A stretch of DNA of 64,000 nucleotides, taken from positions 1-64,000 of the forward strand of contig JAAYYU010000099.1 of the NCBI GenBank assembly GCA_012515235.1. The letters are read 5' to 3'. Source of the stretch: Candidatus Anammoximicrobium sp. (GTDB lineage Bacteria; Planctomycetota; Planctomycetia; Pirellulales; Pirellulaceae). A program made the position numbers and the translations under genes. Within the stretch, counting starts at the first letter, position 1. The number at the start of each line of letters is the position of its first letter. The notes beneath the pieces are model-generated. The model did not search any database and was not told the origin of the DNA. It saw only the letters and a list, made by a program, of their open reading frames with translations. Below, piece after piece: positions 25,959-35,366 of the stretch.

Positions 25959-28818
25959 AGCGGCCGATTTCGATGTTGTCCAGGCCGCCGGTGTCCAGGA
26001 AGTAGCTTTCGTCGGCCAGCGTCCGCCAGTTGAAGAACACGTTTTCGTCCAACACGGCGGGCTGGCCAGCCACGGTGCCGGTGACCGAATCGAGTTCCAG
26101 GTGTTCTTCGGTTTCCTCGTTGGACGGCACGCGGCGAATGCGGACGGTGACTTCCGTCGGTCCGATGCGGTCCTTGGTCTCCATCTTCAGCACGTAGATC
26201 GGCGTGGCCTGCGCATACTCGTCGCCGGTCATCTTGCGTCCCAGGACCGTGCGCAGCGCGATCGTGCTGAACTCCGTCCACTCGTCCTTTGTATTCGGAT
26301 CTTCGACGGGATGGAAGAGGATTCGTTCTTCGCGGATCGTCGAGGTGGATTCGGTCATCACGCCCCAGAAATACGTGTTCTCCTGGTCCTTGCCCTGCAT
26401 CGAGAACTTGAACTGGGCAAGCATTCCGTTGCGGGCCATGAACTCGATGGCTGCCCCCACGACCACAGCGCTTTTGGGATCGACGATCAAACCGGGCTTG
26501 TTGCCCTTGACGTCCTGGTACGGGTACCAGTTCCCGGCATAGTGATGGAACATGGGGATGATCCGCGTGGGCGGCAACGGCAGGTATTTCCGCACCAATT
26601 CCTGCAGGTAGCCCAGCTTGGTCGGCTGGCCGGCTAGCAGCAGCACGTCTGCCTCGTACTCGGCCATCCGCGTGCAGAAGTCGAACAACAGGTCATCGAA
26701 GACTTCGTGGACCACCTCCTCGAAAACATCTTTCTCGTAACGCAGGCCGAGATCCTGGTTGAAATCGTAGTAGCCGGGACCGCGGAGCTTGTTACAGACC
26801 TGGTCGAGCGATTCGAGCACCGCCGGATCGACGATTTCCGGGTTGGTGTGACTGATCTCGTCCAATTCCTCCCCGCCGCGTTCCGCCTGCGCGGTTTCTT
26901 CCACGGCCACCTGCAGATAGGCTTCGGCCAGCGGCACGAACATGCGGTTGATCCAGTCGATGCGTTGCGAGCTGAAACCACGGTTCTTAGGCACGCGCGG
27001 TCCGAACAGCAGCTGGACGTCTTCTTCTTCCATGCCGATCGCCCGCGCAAAGTGCGGGACGATGATCTTTTCCAGCAGGCGTTTGACCAGTTGGTCGCCG
27101 GCGATGGAAACGCCGTCCTGGTGCAGGATTCTTCCGTGGATATAGTCGTCGATGCCGGGCTGGTAGACGTAGCTGGCGATCATCATGTCGGTCGTGCCGC
27201 CGCCCACGTCGATACAGGCGATCCGCAGTTCCTTCTTTTGGCTTTCCTCCTGCGTTTCCGCTTCGGCCGCGGGGCCGCCCCGGCCGGGGCGTGCTGGTCG
27301 CGTGGGGCGCGAAGCGCCGCGGCGGCGACTGGCCGGCACCGCGCCGACGGCCGCTTCCTGGTCGGCTTCGCCCTTGGCCGCGGCACCGGTGCCTTTGGAG
27401 CCGGAATGGTCGCGGGCCAGCGCGGAAAACCACAACCGCGGGTCCTGTCCCAGCATCCGCAATTCGGCCCAGATGTACGTCAAATGCACCGCGCTGGCTT
27501 CGTCGATGCTGAACGTCAACGTCGGCTTGACCCGCTGGTACTTGCCCAGCGTGCGAGCAAAGATGGCGATCGCCTTCTGGCATTGCTTGACGTACCGCTC
27601 TTTTTCCGGCTGGAACATGCCGCTGGGGAAGGTCATCGTCAAGCTGTGAATTTCGCGGGTCCGCGCGGGATCCTCGGTGCGGCTGCGGTAGCCGATCGAG
27701 TTCACGTAGCTGAACGCCTGGCAGAGCATCTCGTAGATCGCCGTGGTCATCAGACAGCGCGGCGCATGGATCGGCTTGACGGGCACCATCTGCGCGAACA
27801 TGTCTTCCGGCGGATCGTCTTTTTCGATCAGAAAGTCGCGGTCGTTTTCGTGAATGAACTTCAGCAGCGGCCCGTGCAGCTTGGCGGCGAACTCGTTGGT
27901 TCCGTCCCGGTCGTGCGGATCGGCCATGTACCAGAACGCGCCTTCCAGCCAGCTGTCGTCGTCGGCCCACAAGTAGCGTTTGGGAGAGCTGACGCCCATG
28001 CGGAAATCGCCCTTGGCCCGCATGATCTGGCAGATTTCATCGACTTCGCGTCCCAAGCGGACCATGGACCAGTCGTCGAACAGGTTCGGTTTGACATAGG
28101 TCTCCCGTTCGCGGGCCACCTGTTTTTTGCCGAAAATGCCCTTCCTGGTCTCGCGGTAGAACTCCTTCTTGGCCATGGCCGGCGGCTCCAGGTACGGCAC
28201 GTTGGCCCACCGCGTCTTGGAAGAAAACCAGCGCGTCGCCGGCCGGCTGATCTGCTCGCCTTCGTCGTTGAAATAGTCCAGGCTGTAGCGGTTGGACAAC
28301 TCAAACGGCATCATTTCCGCGGTCTGCGAAACCTCGCCGGCCATCTCGATCAACAGCGCTCCGGTGCGGCTGTTGCCGAAGTCGACGACCATATGCACGG
28401 GCTTGGCCTCGCCCGCCGTCGCCGCAGCGGCCCGCAGGCACAACTCGACGGACGGCAGTCCCAGCAGCGGTTGTCCCGTCCGGTCCAGGAGGTTGCTGAG
28501 CGTCACGTGAAAATCACCGGCCAGCGTGGTAGGATCGGCGAAGTAGCCGATTTCCGGATCGCCCAGGCTGGTGTCGACCGCCAGGAACAGCTTGCTCACG
28601 TTCGACTGGATGATCTGCCACTGGACGTACGGAAAAACGAGCGGTTCCAGGCTCTCGTCGTCGTCCCGCCGGCCCCGGCCATCCTCGTCGGCCTCCGCTT
28701 CCGGCTGACAGCGGCACGTCTGCCAGCCGTAGCCGATCTGGGCCGTCGTGTAGCGGCGTCCCGAGGGCAGCGGGATACAGACGATCTGGACTCCCGTGTT
28801 GGCGAACAAAATGTGCAT
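25957..28818 (-). CDS. SrfB-like actin/Hsp70-fold ATPase
   Basis: A 953-residue protein of the SrfB family, known from the srfABC genes of Salmonella and relatives. ATPase signatures of the actin/Hsp70 fold are visible: MVVDFGNSRTGALLIE near residue 146 (phosphate 1), IACIDVGGGTTDMMIASY near 536 (phosphate 2) and VLLLAGQPTKLGYLQELV near 724 (adenosine site). An Arg/Pro-rich insert (RRRGASRPTRPARPGRGG) lies about residue 500 and differs from a compact ATPase. The protein has no signal peptide or membrane segment, so it is cytoplasmic. The ATG at 28818 is preceded by GGAAG and starts 13 bases after the SrfC-like stop, so the two are cotranscribed. The biochemical role of SrfB is not established; earlier 'virulence factor' labels are only names. 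Confidence 0.88.
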   Translation of the reverse strand: MHILFANTGVQIVCIPLPSGRRYTTAQIGYGWQTCRCQPEAEADEDGRGRRDDDESLEPLVFPYVQWQIIQSNVSKLFLAVDTSLGDPEIGYFADPTTLAGDFHVTLSNLLDRTGQPLLGLPSVELCLRAAAATAGEAKPVHMVVDFGNSRTGALLIEMAGEVSQTAEMMPFELSNRYSLDYFNDEGEQISRPATRWFSSKTRWANVPYLEPPAMAKKEFYRETRKGIFGKKQVARERETYVKPNLFDDWSMVRLGREVDEICQIMRAKGDFRMGVSSPKRYLWADDDSWLEGAFWYMADPHDRDGTNEFAAKLHGPLLKFIHENDRDFLIEKDDPPEDMFAQMVPVKPIHAPRCLMTTAIYEMLCQAFSYVNSIGYRSRTEDPARTREIHSLTMTFPSGMFQPEKERYVKQCQKAIAIFARTLGKYQRVKPTLTFSIDEASAVHLTYIWAELRMLGQDPRLWFSALARDHSGSKGTGAAAKGEADQEAAVGAVPASRRRGASRPTRPARPGRGGPAAEAETQEESQKKELRIACIDVGGGTTDMMIASYVYQPGIDDYIHGRILHQDGVSIAGDQLVKRLLEKIIVPHFARAIGMEEEDVQLLFGPRVPKNRGFSSQRIDWINRMFVPLAEAYLQVAVEETAQAERGGEELDEISHTNPEIVDPAVLESLDQVCNKLRGPGYYDFNQDLGLRYEKDVFEEVVHEVFDDLLFDFCTRMAEYEADVLLLAGQPTKLGYLQELVRKYLPLPPTRIIPMFHHYAGNWYPYQDVKGNKPGLIVDPKSAVVVGAAIEFMARNGMLAQFKFSMQGKDQENTYFWGVMTESTSTIREERILFHPVEDPNTKDEWTEFSTIALRTVLGRKMTGDEYAQATPIYVLKMETKDRIGPTEVTVRIRRVPSNEETEEHLELDSVTGTVAGQPAVLDENVFFNWRTLADESYFLDTGGLDNIEIGR

Positions 28819-28831
28819 GAGAATCTTCCGT

Positions 28832-31396
28832 CTATTGCGAGTTGGCGTACCGCTCGATGATCTTGGCCAGTTCCGGGTTGCCCGCCGGGACGCGGATTTC
28901 CGCGCCGGCGCCGGCTGCGAGGAACTCCGGCAGGCGACTGGCCCAGCGGTTGACGAACGAGGCCATCAGGCCGAACTCCTCGACGTGGACTTCTTTCTCG
29001 ACCGCTTCGATCCGTTCGTCGCTGGGGCCGGGGTTCATCACGTAATCGTTCAGCATAATGCCGACGTATTTCCGCCGCGCCCGCCGCTTGGCCGATTCGT
29101 CCCGCAGCTTCAGGTTCACGACCTTCAGCAGCTGGTCGTTAATCTGCTCGAAGTTCTGCCCGGCGCACAGGGCGTCGCGGACGTAGCGGGCGAATTGGCC
29201 GAAATCCTCCGTTCCCATCCACGGCCCGCCTTGCGGGTTCTTCTTGGTGTTCTCCTCCCACCTGGTCACCGTCGTCACGGTGGCCCATTCGTGCCAGAAT
29301 TCCTGCAGCTTTTTCGTAAAACGTTTCTCCATCGGCTCCGGCCGGCCCACGGAGGCCCGCGCGGGAATATCGGCGAAATCGGACAGCAGCCACTGGTCGC
29401 CGTCGTCGAATCCCAGCGTCTTCTGCAGCGTCTGGACGCGGTCGTACACGGCCTGCGGATTGGAACGTAACCAGTCGATGACCCGCTCGGCGCACATCTT
29501 GCGCTGCTCGCGGTCCACGTTCGAGTCGGCATTGACGTACCAACTCTTGGCCAACTGCGACAGGCGGCCGCGAACCTCCTTGATGCTATTCTCCAGTTGC
29601 TCTTGCTTCTTGTGCGCCGTGGTAATCTCCCGCCAGCCTTCGCTGATCAGCGACAGGCCGCCGTCGTTGTCCGTGATGGCCCGTTCCCATTTGGTTTCCG
29701 GATTGGCCACATACTTCTGGACCGCCGCGGACTTCAGGAACGCCTCGCCCGCCTTGTTCCACTTCTCGATCCCTTCCTCCTCTTGCGCTTTCCGGTTGGC
29801 GTCCCAGGTTCCCGGATAGCGGATCGGATAGACGTTCATAAAAGCCTGGTTCTCGCCGCCGAAGTCGGACATCACCTCGCCCAAGGCGTCCGCCAGCTGG
29901 TTCAAACGCGTGTTGTACAGCATCGGATTGGCGAACTCATCCCGATTGCGAAATTCCTCGTCGATGCCCGTGATGCCCAGGAACAGGGCCGGCAGCTTGT
30001 CGCGGACCTTCTTGGGCCAGACCTCGTCCCCATACCTCGCCCGGCCCCACTTGTCGATGTGGTACTTCATCTGCGAGGTGACTTCCAGGTTGCCGCCGCG
30101 GGCCAGCAGCAGCAGCGTCTGGATCAGCATTTCCTCCGTGTACCGTTCAAACAGATAGGCCACCTTGCCGCGTTTGACGATTTCCATCTGCTCTTCGATC
30201 GTGTCGGCCGTCTGGCGTTTGCCCTGCTCCGCTCCCTGGCGGCCGGCTCTCATGCCGGGGATGTCCAGGATGTCGATCGACTCGATCACCTTCCGCCAGC
30301 TTTCGTTCAGTCGGTGCGGCAACACGGGCATCACCATTTCGAGCATCGAGGCCTGGATCGTCTCCAACTGCTCGTTGCCGCCGCCGCGGCCTTCCTCGAA
30401 TTCCAGCACGTGCCAGCCGTTCTTTTCCATCAGCCGGATATCGGACCACTTCACGAACTTGAAGCACCGCGAGTTCCGCCGCTCGTGCTGTTTCGCCCGC
30501 TGGCTGTCCAGCAAAAACCGCACGCCCGCCCAATGGGTCAAGATCGCCGGGTCGTGCTCCTCGCTGGAAATGCTGGTCAGGAAGTTGTTGATCCGCATGA
30601 ACATGCTGGTCAGCGACGGCCAGTTGTTCCAGAACATGTTGGCGGCCACGGCGATGTAGCCGTCCTCGGTCAGAGGATAGCGGTTCAGCAAGCCATTGAG
30701 CACCGACTCCTTGGACTGGAAGCCGCGGCGGTCCACGATCCGCATGTAGGCATAGGCGTCGATCAAGTCCAGCCGCCAGCGGCGGTCCACTTCCGTCGAC
30801 GAGTAGCGGGTGGCCACTTCGTCAAACATGTCCTCCAACTGTTCCTGGGTCCAGTTCTTATCCGGCGTGACGCATTCCACCTGGAAGCCGCGGGCCAGCA
30901 CGCGCAGCCACTGGGCCCGCGTCAGGGCGCGGACCATCACGGGATACTCCGGCGACATGTTGGCGGCGATGCGGTCCTTGGTGGTGAACCGCGTGACCAG
31001 CGCCGTCGCTTCATTCGAACCGCTTTGCGGATTCAAGTCGGTGTCGAAGGACAGGAACTGGAAGTAGGCCGGCGGTCCGTTCTGCTCGTCGCGGCCCAGC
31101 GGGCTGTAGTCGTCGCTGCTGGCCTGCAAAACGCGACCGACAAACAGACTCTTGCCCACCTGGGAGGGGCCGTACACGGCCGCCGCGACGGGCACCTTGG
31201 CCGAACTGTACAAGGCCGCCGCCAGACGGCGCAAACGCGTCAACTCAAATTCGTCGCTGGGCGAAACCGGCAGCAAGTCCTGCTGGACCCGCCGCTGGTT
31301 GAATTCGCTGACCCAGTTCGCCAGGTCGGTGGCCAGGTTCTCGGTTTCCTCCGCCAAGCGGATGATACGGCGATCGCGATCGTCTGGAAAACCCAC
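28832..31396 (-). CDS. SrfC-like P-loop protein
   Basis: An 854-residue protein matching the SrfC ('putative virulence factor') type. AAAVYGPSQVGKSLFVGRVL at about residues 70-88 is a Walker A motif of GxxxxGKS form, and a GTPase-like effector region follows; IDILDIPGMRAGRQG resembles the DxPG switch of dynamin-like or Ras-like GTPases. Long helical stretches (EQLENSIKEVRGRLSQLAKS) make up the C-terminal half, as in large membrane-remodelling GTPases. The GTG at 31396 has GGAG about 11 bases upstream. It always pairs with SrfB in known srf loci, and here also. The gap before it, 514 bases, holds repeats, so it may have its own promoter. Confidence 0.85.
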   Translation of the reverse strand: MGFPDDRDRRIIRLAEETENLATDLANWVSEFNQRRVQQDLLPVSPSDEFELTRLRRLAAALYSSAKVPVAAAVYGPSQVGKSLFVGRVLQASSDDYSPLGRDEQNGPPAYFQFLSFDTDLNPQSGSNEATALVTRFTTKDRIAANMSPEYPVMVRALTRAQWLRVLARGFQVECVTPDKNWTQEQLEDMFDEVATRYSSTEVDRRWRLDLIDAYAYMRIVDRRGFQSKESVLNGLLNRYPLTEDGYIAVAANMFWNNWPSLTSMFMRINNFLTSISSEEHDPAILTHWAGVRFLLDSQRAKQHERRNSRCFKFVKWSDIRLMEKNGWHVLEFEEGRGGGNEQLETIQASMLEMVMPVLPHRLNESWRKVIESIDILDIPGMRAGRQGAEQGKRQTADTIEEQMEIVKRGKVAYLFERYTEEMLIQTLLLLARGGNLEVTSQMKYHIDKWGRARYGDEVWPKKVRDKLPALFLGITGIDEEFRNRDEFANPMLYNTRLNQLADALGEVMSDFGGENQAFMNVYPIRYPGTWDANRKAQEEEGIEKWNKAGEAFLKSAAVQKYVANPETKWERAITDNDGGLSLISEGWREITTAHKKQEQLENSIKEVRGRLSQLAKSWYVNADSNVDREQRKMCAERVIDWLRSNPQAVYDRVQTLQKTLGFDDGDQWLLSDFADIPARASVGRPEPMEKRFTKKLQEFWHEWATVTTVTRWEENTKKNPQGGPWMGTEDFGQFARYVRDALCAGQNFEQINDQLLKVVNLKLRDESAKRRARRKYVGIMLNDYVMNPGPSDERIEAVEKEVHVEEFGLMASFVNRWASRLPEFLAAGAGAEIRVPAGNPELAKIIERYANSQ

Positions 31397-31680
31397 GTTG
31401 CTTCAGACTCCAAAAACAAAAGGTGGAGACAGTTGCCTACGAATCGGCTTTTCCAACTGCAGGGTTCTATTCTAAGCAAACTCGTTCCCTGGGAGTACAG
31501 GGCCGGAGACAAAAACTGAGGCTGCGTGCCCCAACGGAAAGAGCGGAGTTGCGCAACCGGCGGCTGACCCGCCCAACCGTTTCATCCGTCATGCCGCTGG
31601 CTCTGCGCTCAAGGAGTCGATCCACGGAATTCATCGAGCCCGCGCTGGCAACGGCGGCCGAAATAACGTCCCGAATTTCC

Positions 31681-31718
31681 GCCACCACACTGCTCGCCAG
31701 CGGGGAGCCGTGTTCAGA
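31681..31718 (+). repeat. Dispersed repeat, copy 3
   Basis: Direct-orientation copy, GCCACCACACTGCTCGCCAG followed by CGGGGAGCCGTGTTCAGA, differing at a few positions from the copies at 3355 and 3426. Confidence 0.75.
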
Positions 31719-31744
31719 TCCAGCCGCCTGCCTGCCCGCCCGCT

Positions 31745-31800
31745 CACTGCGTCCAGCATCTCGAAGACCGCACCACGTTGGCAAGCAGCGTGGTGGCGCA
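31745..31800 (-). repeat. Dispersed repeat, copy 4 (inverted)
   Basis: Minus-strand copy running from GCGCCACCACGCTGCTTGCC to CTGGACGCAGTG, matching the long copy at 3425-3480 over about 56 bases. With copy 3 it forms an imperfect inverted pair spaced by about 27 bases, which would fold into a long hairpin in RNA. Confidence 0.75.
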
Positions 31801-31910
31801 GGACAGGCTCCCCACGCAAAGTCGCTGCGGACTCCACCGTGCGCGTCAGCGAGTGGCTTGGCTTGCCACCAGTTCTCGCCGAAACGGGAAAGTGATTTCG
31901 GCCTCCGTTG

Positions 31911-34900
31911 CTAATCGTCCCGTCGTTTGTTGTAGTCCTTCAAGGCATCCAGGAACTTCGACCTTTTTTCATCGCCGTCCCCGGACGCGGCTCTCTTGGG
32001 CGGCGTCTTGCCCGTGCTGCCCGTGCCGGTCGTGACGCGTGTTGCCGAGCCGGCGGGCATGCCGACGCCGCCGACGCGAGTAGCCGATCCGAGGACCGGG
32101 CCGCGGGTGTCCGATCCAACGGGAGACGCCGGCACCGCGCTGGGGGCTCGTGTGTCCGAGCCGCTCGGCATCGGCGACGCCGGAGCTGGACTGCCGGGAG
32201 CCGGCTTGCCCGGCGCGGGGGCCGGCGAGCCGGGGGCCGGGGCGCCAGGTGCCGGGGCAGGCGAGCCGGGCGCGGGGCCACCCGGAGCGGGTGCCCCGGG
32301 CGCAGGCGATCCGGGGCCGCCGCCCGGCGCCTTGGTTCCCGATCCCATCCCGGCCTTTTCCAAGGCTCGCTGGACTTCCGCCGGATCCGCCCCCGCAGGA
32401 ATTCGGATGCGGACGCGTTCCCGGACCTGGGGCCCGTCCGGCACCGTCACGGCCGGGGCAACGTTCACGGGCTCGGCCACCGCGCGGCGAGCAGCCGACG
32501 CGAGACTGAACTGCACTTGGAACTTGCGGATCTTGTCGTCCAGCCGCCGCTCGACGTACAAGTCGTATTCGTCCTCGGCGGTGCGTGGAATTCCCGTCGT
32601 CGCCATCAACGGCGTCGCGTCGGCTGGAAAGGACGCCCAATCGCACAGCACGGTCCCGGCGGCGTCGACCAGGCGGTAGTCGCCAGGCTGCCGCAGGTAC
32701 AGCCGCAACTCGGCGTCGAACCGCTCGGCCGAGATGTTCTTGGCCTCCACGTCAATCTGTTTGAAATCGGGAACGGCGCCCACGTCCACGCCCAGCAGGG
32801 TCGCCCCGGCAATCCCGTCGCCGCCCTGGTACCGGATTACGTCGCCCGGCACGACCGGATGTTCCCGGAAATAGGCTGCCAACTCGTCGGGACTCATCCC
32901 GACCAGCGAAACGCCGTTGACCTCCGTGAGCAGACTGCCCTGATAGGCCGCCAAAGGCGCGAACGGATCGTTGATGTTCCCCACGATGAGGCCGCCTCGG
33001 TCGTTGTCGTACAGCAGAGCGCTGTCACCCAGGTATCCGCCGGCATTAATGTACTTGCCGCGCGTCGGCACGGGCGGATGCACGCCCCAAATGTCGATGT
33101 CCGCAACGCTCATCGGCAAAGTGCCGCCGCGGACCTCGACGGTCGCGTTGGCGACCAAGCCCGTTTGCGCCAGACGGACCTGCAGGTCTTGGGGAATCTC
33201 GGTGGCCTCCAACGGACGCATCCGCAGCGTTCGTTTGTCCAGATCGACGTTCTCGACGCGCGGCTGTTTCTCCCAAGCCAAAGCGTCCGGGACGACCTTG
33301 ATCATCCGCCCATTCTGCGTGGTTCCGACAAGATTCGCCGTTTCGGGTTGGCCAACCCTCATGGTGTAGATCGGCGGAGTGAAACTGAGCAAATCAATCC
33401 GGCCGTCGGTGACGGTGACCTTGACCACTTGCGACTTGGGCCCCTTGGCCGTGTCCTGCGACACGGTGACTGCCGTCTGCCCGGTCTTGCGCGCGGCCAG
33501 CCAGACCTCGTAGCCCGCGTTTTCGCCCTCCGTGGAAAAGACCTCCACCACGGATTCGTCGGCGGATACGGCTTGGATCGGCGCACTGCTGCCGCTGGTC
33601 ACATTCAGCGGGATCAACTCGTAGACCACGGAATTCGTGATTTCGCTCGGCTTGACGATGAACACGTCCTCAGACAGCGCGTTGCCGGCGACCGTAAAGG
33701 CCGAGGCTTTCTGCAGATCGGCGTAACTTACCTGGACCTCGCCGGCGCCTTCCGCCCGGCCCGTCAAGTACTCGCCGTCCACGCTGGCCGCTGCGGTCGG
33801 ATCGACCTTCAACTTGAGCAGTGACGAGCCGACCAGGGAATGCTCCTGGCCGCTGGCGTCGATCCCCCGCACGTTGACGCGACTGCTCTGGCCCACGGCA
33901 AAGGCCGGCGGTTCCAGGCTGACGACCAGGGACTTGAAGTCGGCTTGGACGACATTCACGTCGACCGTTGCTTCAGGCAGTTTGTCCCCCGCGCCGTCCA
34001 AGGGCGGAAAACTGGCCACGACTTTGGTCGTGCCGGCGGTGTCGCCCTGGATTAGTCCTTTTTCCTCTTGCTTGAGCAACAGCCGCCGCGTTTCGCTCGA
34101 TTCCGCCCAACTCACGACGTTCGTCAGATCGACCGTCTTGTCGCCCTCGTAGTGGCCGATGGCTTTCAATTTGAGCGTCGAGCCGATGGCCACCTTGATC
34201 TGGTCGGCGGGCTCGATCGTCAGCAAGTCCGGAGGTTCCGGCGGTCCCACCCGGACCGTTGCGTAGACTACGCGATCGCCCAGGAGGAACGTGACCGCTG
34301 TCTCTCCCTCGTTCTTGGCCAACGCCACGCTGCCGCGGCCCAGTTCCAGAACCTGCGGGTCGTTGGATCTGGCCAGCGTCAGCGGGGTGACGTCTTTATG
34401 GAAAAAGAACCAGCGGTGATCCTTGACCTTGTACTCGATGCGGCTGCCCAAGGGACCGCTCCACTGAGCGGGCGTCACCGTGAGCTTGGGCCAAGTAAAA
34501 TACAGGAATGCCGCGATCAGCAGCATCAGGGCAATCGCCAGCCAGGGCGAAGTCAAGACGTCCGTCAGCCCCGTCCGTTTCCGTTTGCGGGCTTTGCCGC
34601 CTTGCGGGGGCCGCACGCCCAGAAAATCTCCGTCCGGAGTCCGCCACAAACGGGCCCGCAACGGCTCCAGATCCGCCCGTTGGTAGCCCACGCACCACAG
34701 CAGTCGCCAGTCCTCCTTGCCCGCCCGGCACTTGAAGAAGTACGAGTCAGAATCGCTCTTCTCCAGGTCGTTGGTCTGCTCGGCGAGATGTTTCCGCACG
34801 ATCCGCAACACCATCTCCTCGGTGGACGACTCCGGGCGGATCTTCTTGAGTTTGGCTCGCAAGGTGTCCAAATCGGCTGCGAATTGCTTCTGCAACTCGC

Positions 34901-35141
34901 CCCTGGTCGCCGGTTGGCAATCCACGTCCTCCAAACGCCCGCGTTCTTCATCGGTCATGTAGAAGCCGACTACGTTCTCGTTGCGCCATTCCGGTTCCGC
35001 GATGTAGTCGCCCAACCACCGGCGGAGAATGGCGAAGTTCATGCCCTGGCGGTCCAGCAAGGGCAGACCCGGCTCCAAGGCGGTGTGCCGATAATCGCGA
35101 GCGTCTTCGGACAGATCGACATAGAAGAGGGGTTCAGCCAT
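31911..35141 (-). CDS. Large single-pass membrane protein with Ig-like repeats and PDZ-like domain
   Basis: A 1076-residue protein, third in the srf-like block. Residues 1-190 form a cytoplasmic domain (PLFYVDLSEDARDYRHTAL, then EEMVLRIVRKHLAEQ) ending in a basic KARKRKRT stop-transfer. A transmembrane helix spans about 198-218 (WLAIALMLLIAAFLYFTW). After it come several beta-sandwich repeats of bacterial Ig-like (BIG2-like) type (IKVAIGSTLKLKAIGHYEGD). A PDZ-like part follows near 730-800 (NDPFAPLAAYQGSLLTEVNG, then MSPDELAAYFREHP), then a last beta domain. It ends in a Pro/Ala/Gly low-complexity tail (APAPGSPAPAPGKPAPGSPA) and a Lys/Arg-rich tip. The layout suggests a signal-receiving or scaffold protein linking the periplasm to the cytoplasmic enzymes around it. 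The family is not recognised as a whole. Confidence 0.75.
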   Translation of the reverse strand: MAEPLFYVDLSEDARDYRHTALEPGLPLLDRQGMNFAILRRWLGDYIAEPEWRNENVVGFYMTDEERGRLEDVDCQPATRGELQKQFAADLDTLRAKLKKIRPESSTEEMVLRIVRKHLAEQTNDLEKSDSDSYFFKCRAGKEDWRLLWCVGYQRADLEPLRARLWRTPDGDFLGVRPPQGGKARKRKRTGLTDVLTSPWLAIALMLLIAAFLYFTWPKLTVTPAQWSGPLGSRIEYKVKDHRWFFFHKDVTPLTLARSNDPQVLELGRGSVALAKNEGETAVTFLLGDRVVYATVRVGPPEPPDLLTIEPADQIKVAIGSTLKLKAIGHYEGDKTVDLTNVVSWAESSETRRLLLKQEEKGLIQGDTAGTTKVVASFPPLDGAGDKLPEATVDVNVVQADFKSLVVSLEPPAFAVGQSSRVNVRGIDASGQEHSLVGSSLLKLKVDPTAAASVDGEYLTGRAEGAGEVQVSYADLQKASAFTVAGNALSEDVFIVKPSEITNSVVYELIPLNVTSGSSAPIQAVSADESVVEVFSTEGENAGYEVWLAARKTGQTAVTVSQDTAKGPKSQVVKVTVTDGRIDLLSFTPPIYTMRVGQPETANLVGTTQNGRMIKVVPDALAWEKQPRVENVDLDKRTLRMRPLEATEIPQDLQVRLAQTGLVANATVEVRGGTLPMSVADIDIWGVHPPVPTRGKYINAGGYLGDSALLYDNDRGGLIVGNINDPFAPLAAYQGSLLTEVNGVSLVGMSPDELAAYFREHPVVPGDVIRYQGGDGIAGATLLGVDVGAVPDFKQIDVEAKNISAERFDAELRLYLRQPGDYRLVDAAGTVLCDWASFPADATPLMATTGIPRTAEDEYDLYVERRLDDKIRKFQVQFSLASAARRAVAEPVNVAPAVTVPDGPQVRERVRIRIPAGADPAEVQRALEKAGMGSGTKAPGGGPGSPAPGAPAPGGPAPGSPAPAPGAPAPGSPAPAPGKPAPGSPAPASPMPSGSDTRAPSAVPASPVGSDTRGPVLGSATRVGGVGMPAGSATRVTTGTGSTGKTPPKRAASGDGDEKRSKFLDALKDYNKRRDD

Positions 35142-35366
35142 TCCAGATCACCGCCCTTTGGTCTTCCCGCCAGCGTTGCCGGGTTGCCCCGTACCAGCCT
35201 GCGTGAAAATCGAAACGTAATTTGTGCCTCTCCGCACTCGCAGACCCCGGCCGCGGAGGAGAGCCGGGGACAGTGTATCTTCTTAAGTCTATATGAATCA
35301 ACAGGTAACATCAAGCAGCACGCTTCGGCTGTCCGTGCTAATAACGCTTCCGGACGGGGCTTGTAC

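Larger units (their letters stand above)
31397..31910. other. Intergenic region with dispersed repeats
   Basis: 514 bases inside the srf-like block, between the membrane-protein gene and the SrfC-like gene. It contains a direct and an inverted copy of the repeat first seen at 3355 (separate entries). Apart from these no gene or RNA is recognised. Confidence 0.6.

Noticed and set aside
26707-28860. A 717-codon plus-strand frame opposite the SrfB-like gene
   Set aside because: Complementary shadow of a gene whose ATPase motifs are clear.
29597-31519. A 640-codon plus-strand frame opposite the SrfC-like gene
   Set aside because: Shadow of the P-loop protein; no start signal or recognisable domain.
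31631-31837. A 68-codon minus-strand frame (HHAACQRGAVFEMLDAVSG)
   Set aside because: Produced entirely by the dispersed repeat; the same peptide appears at the other copies.
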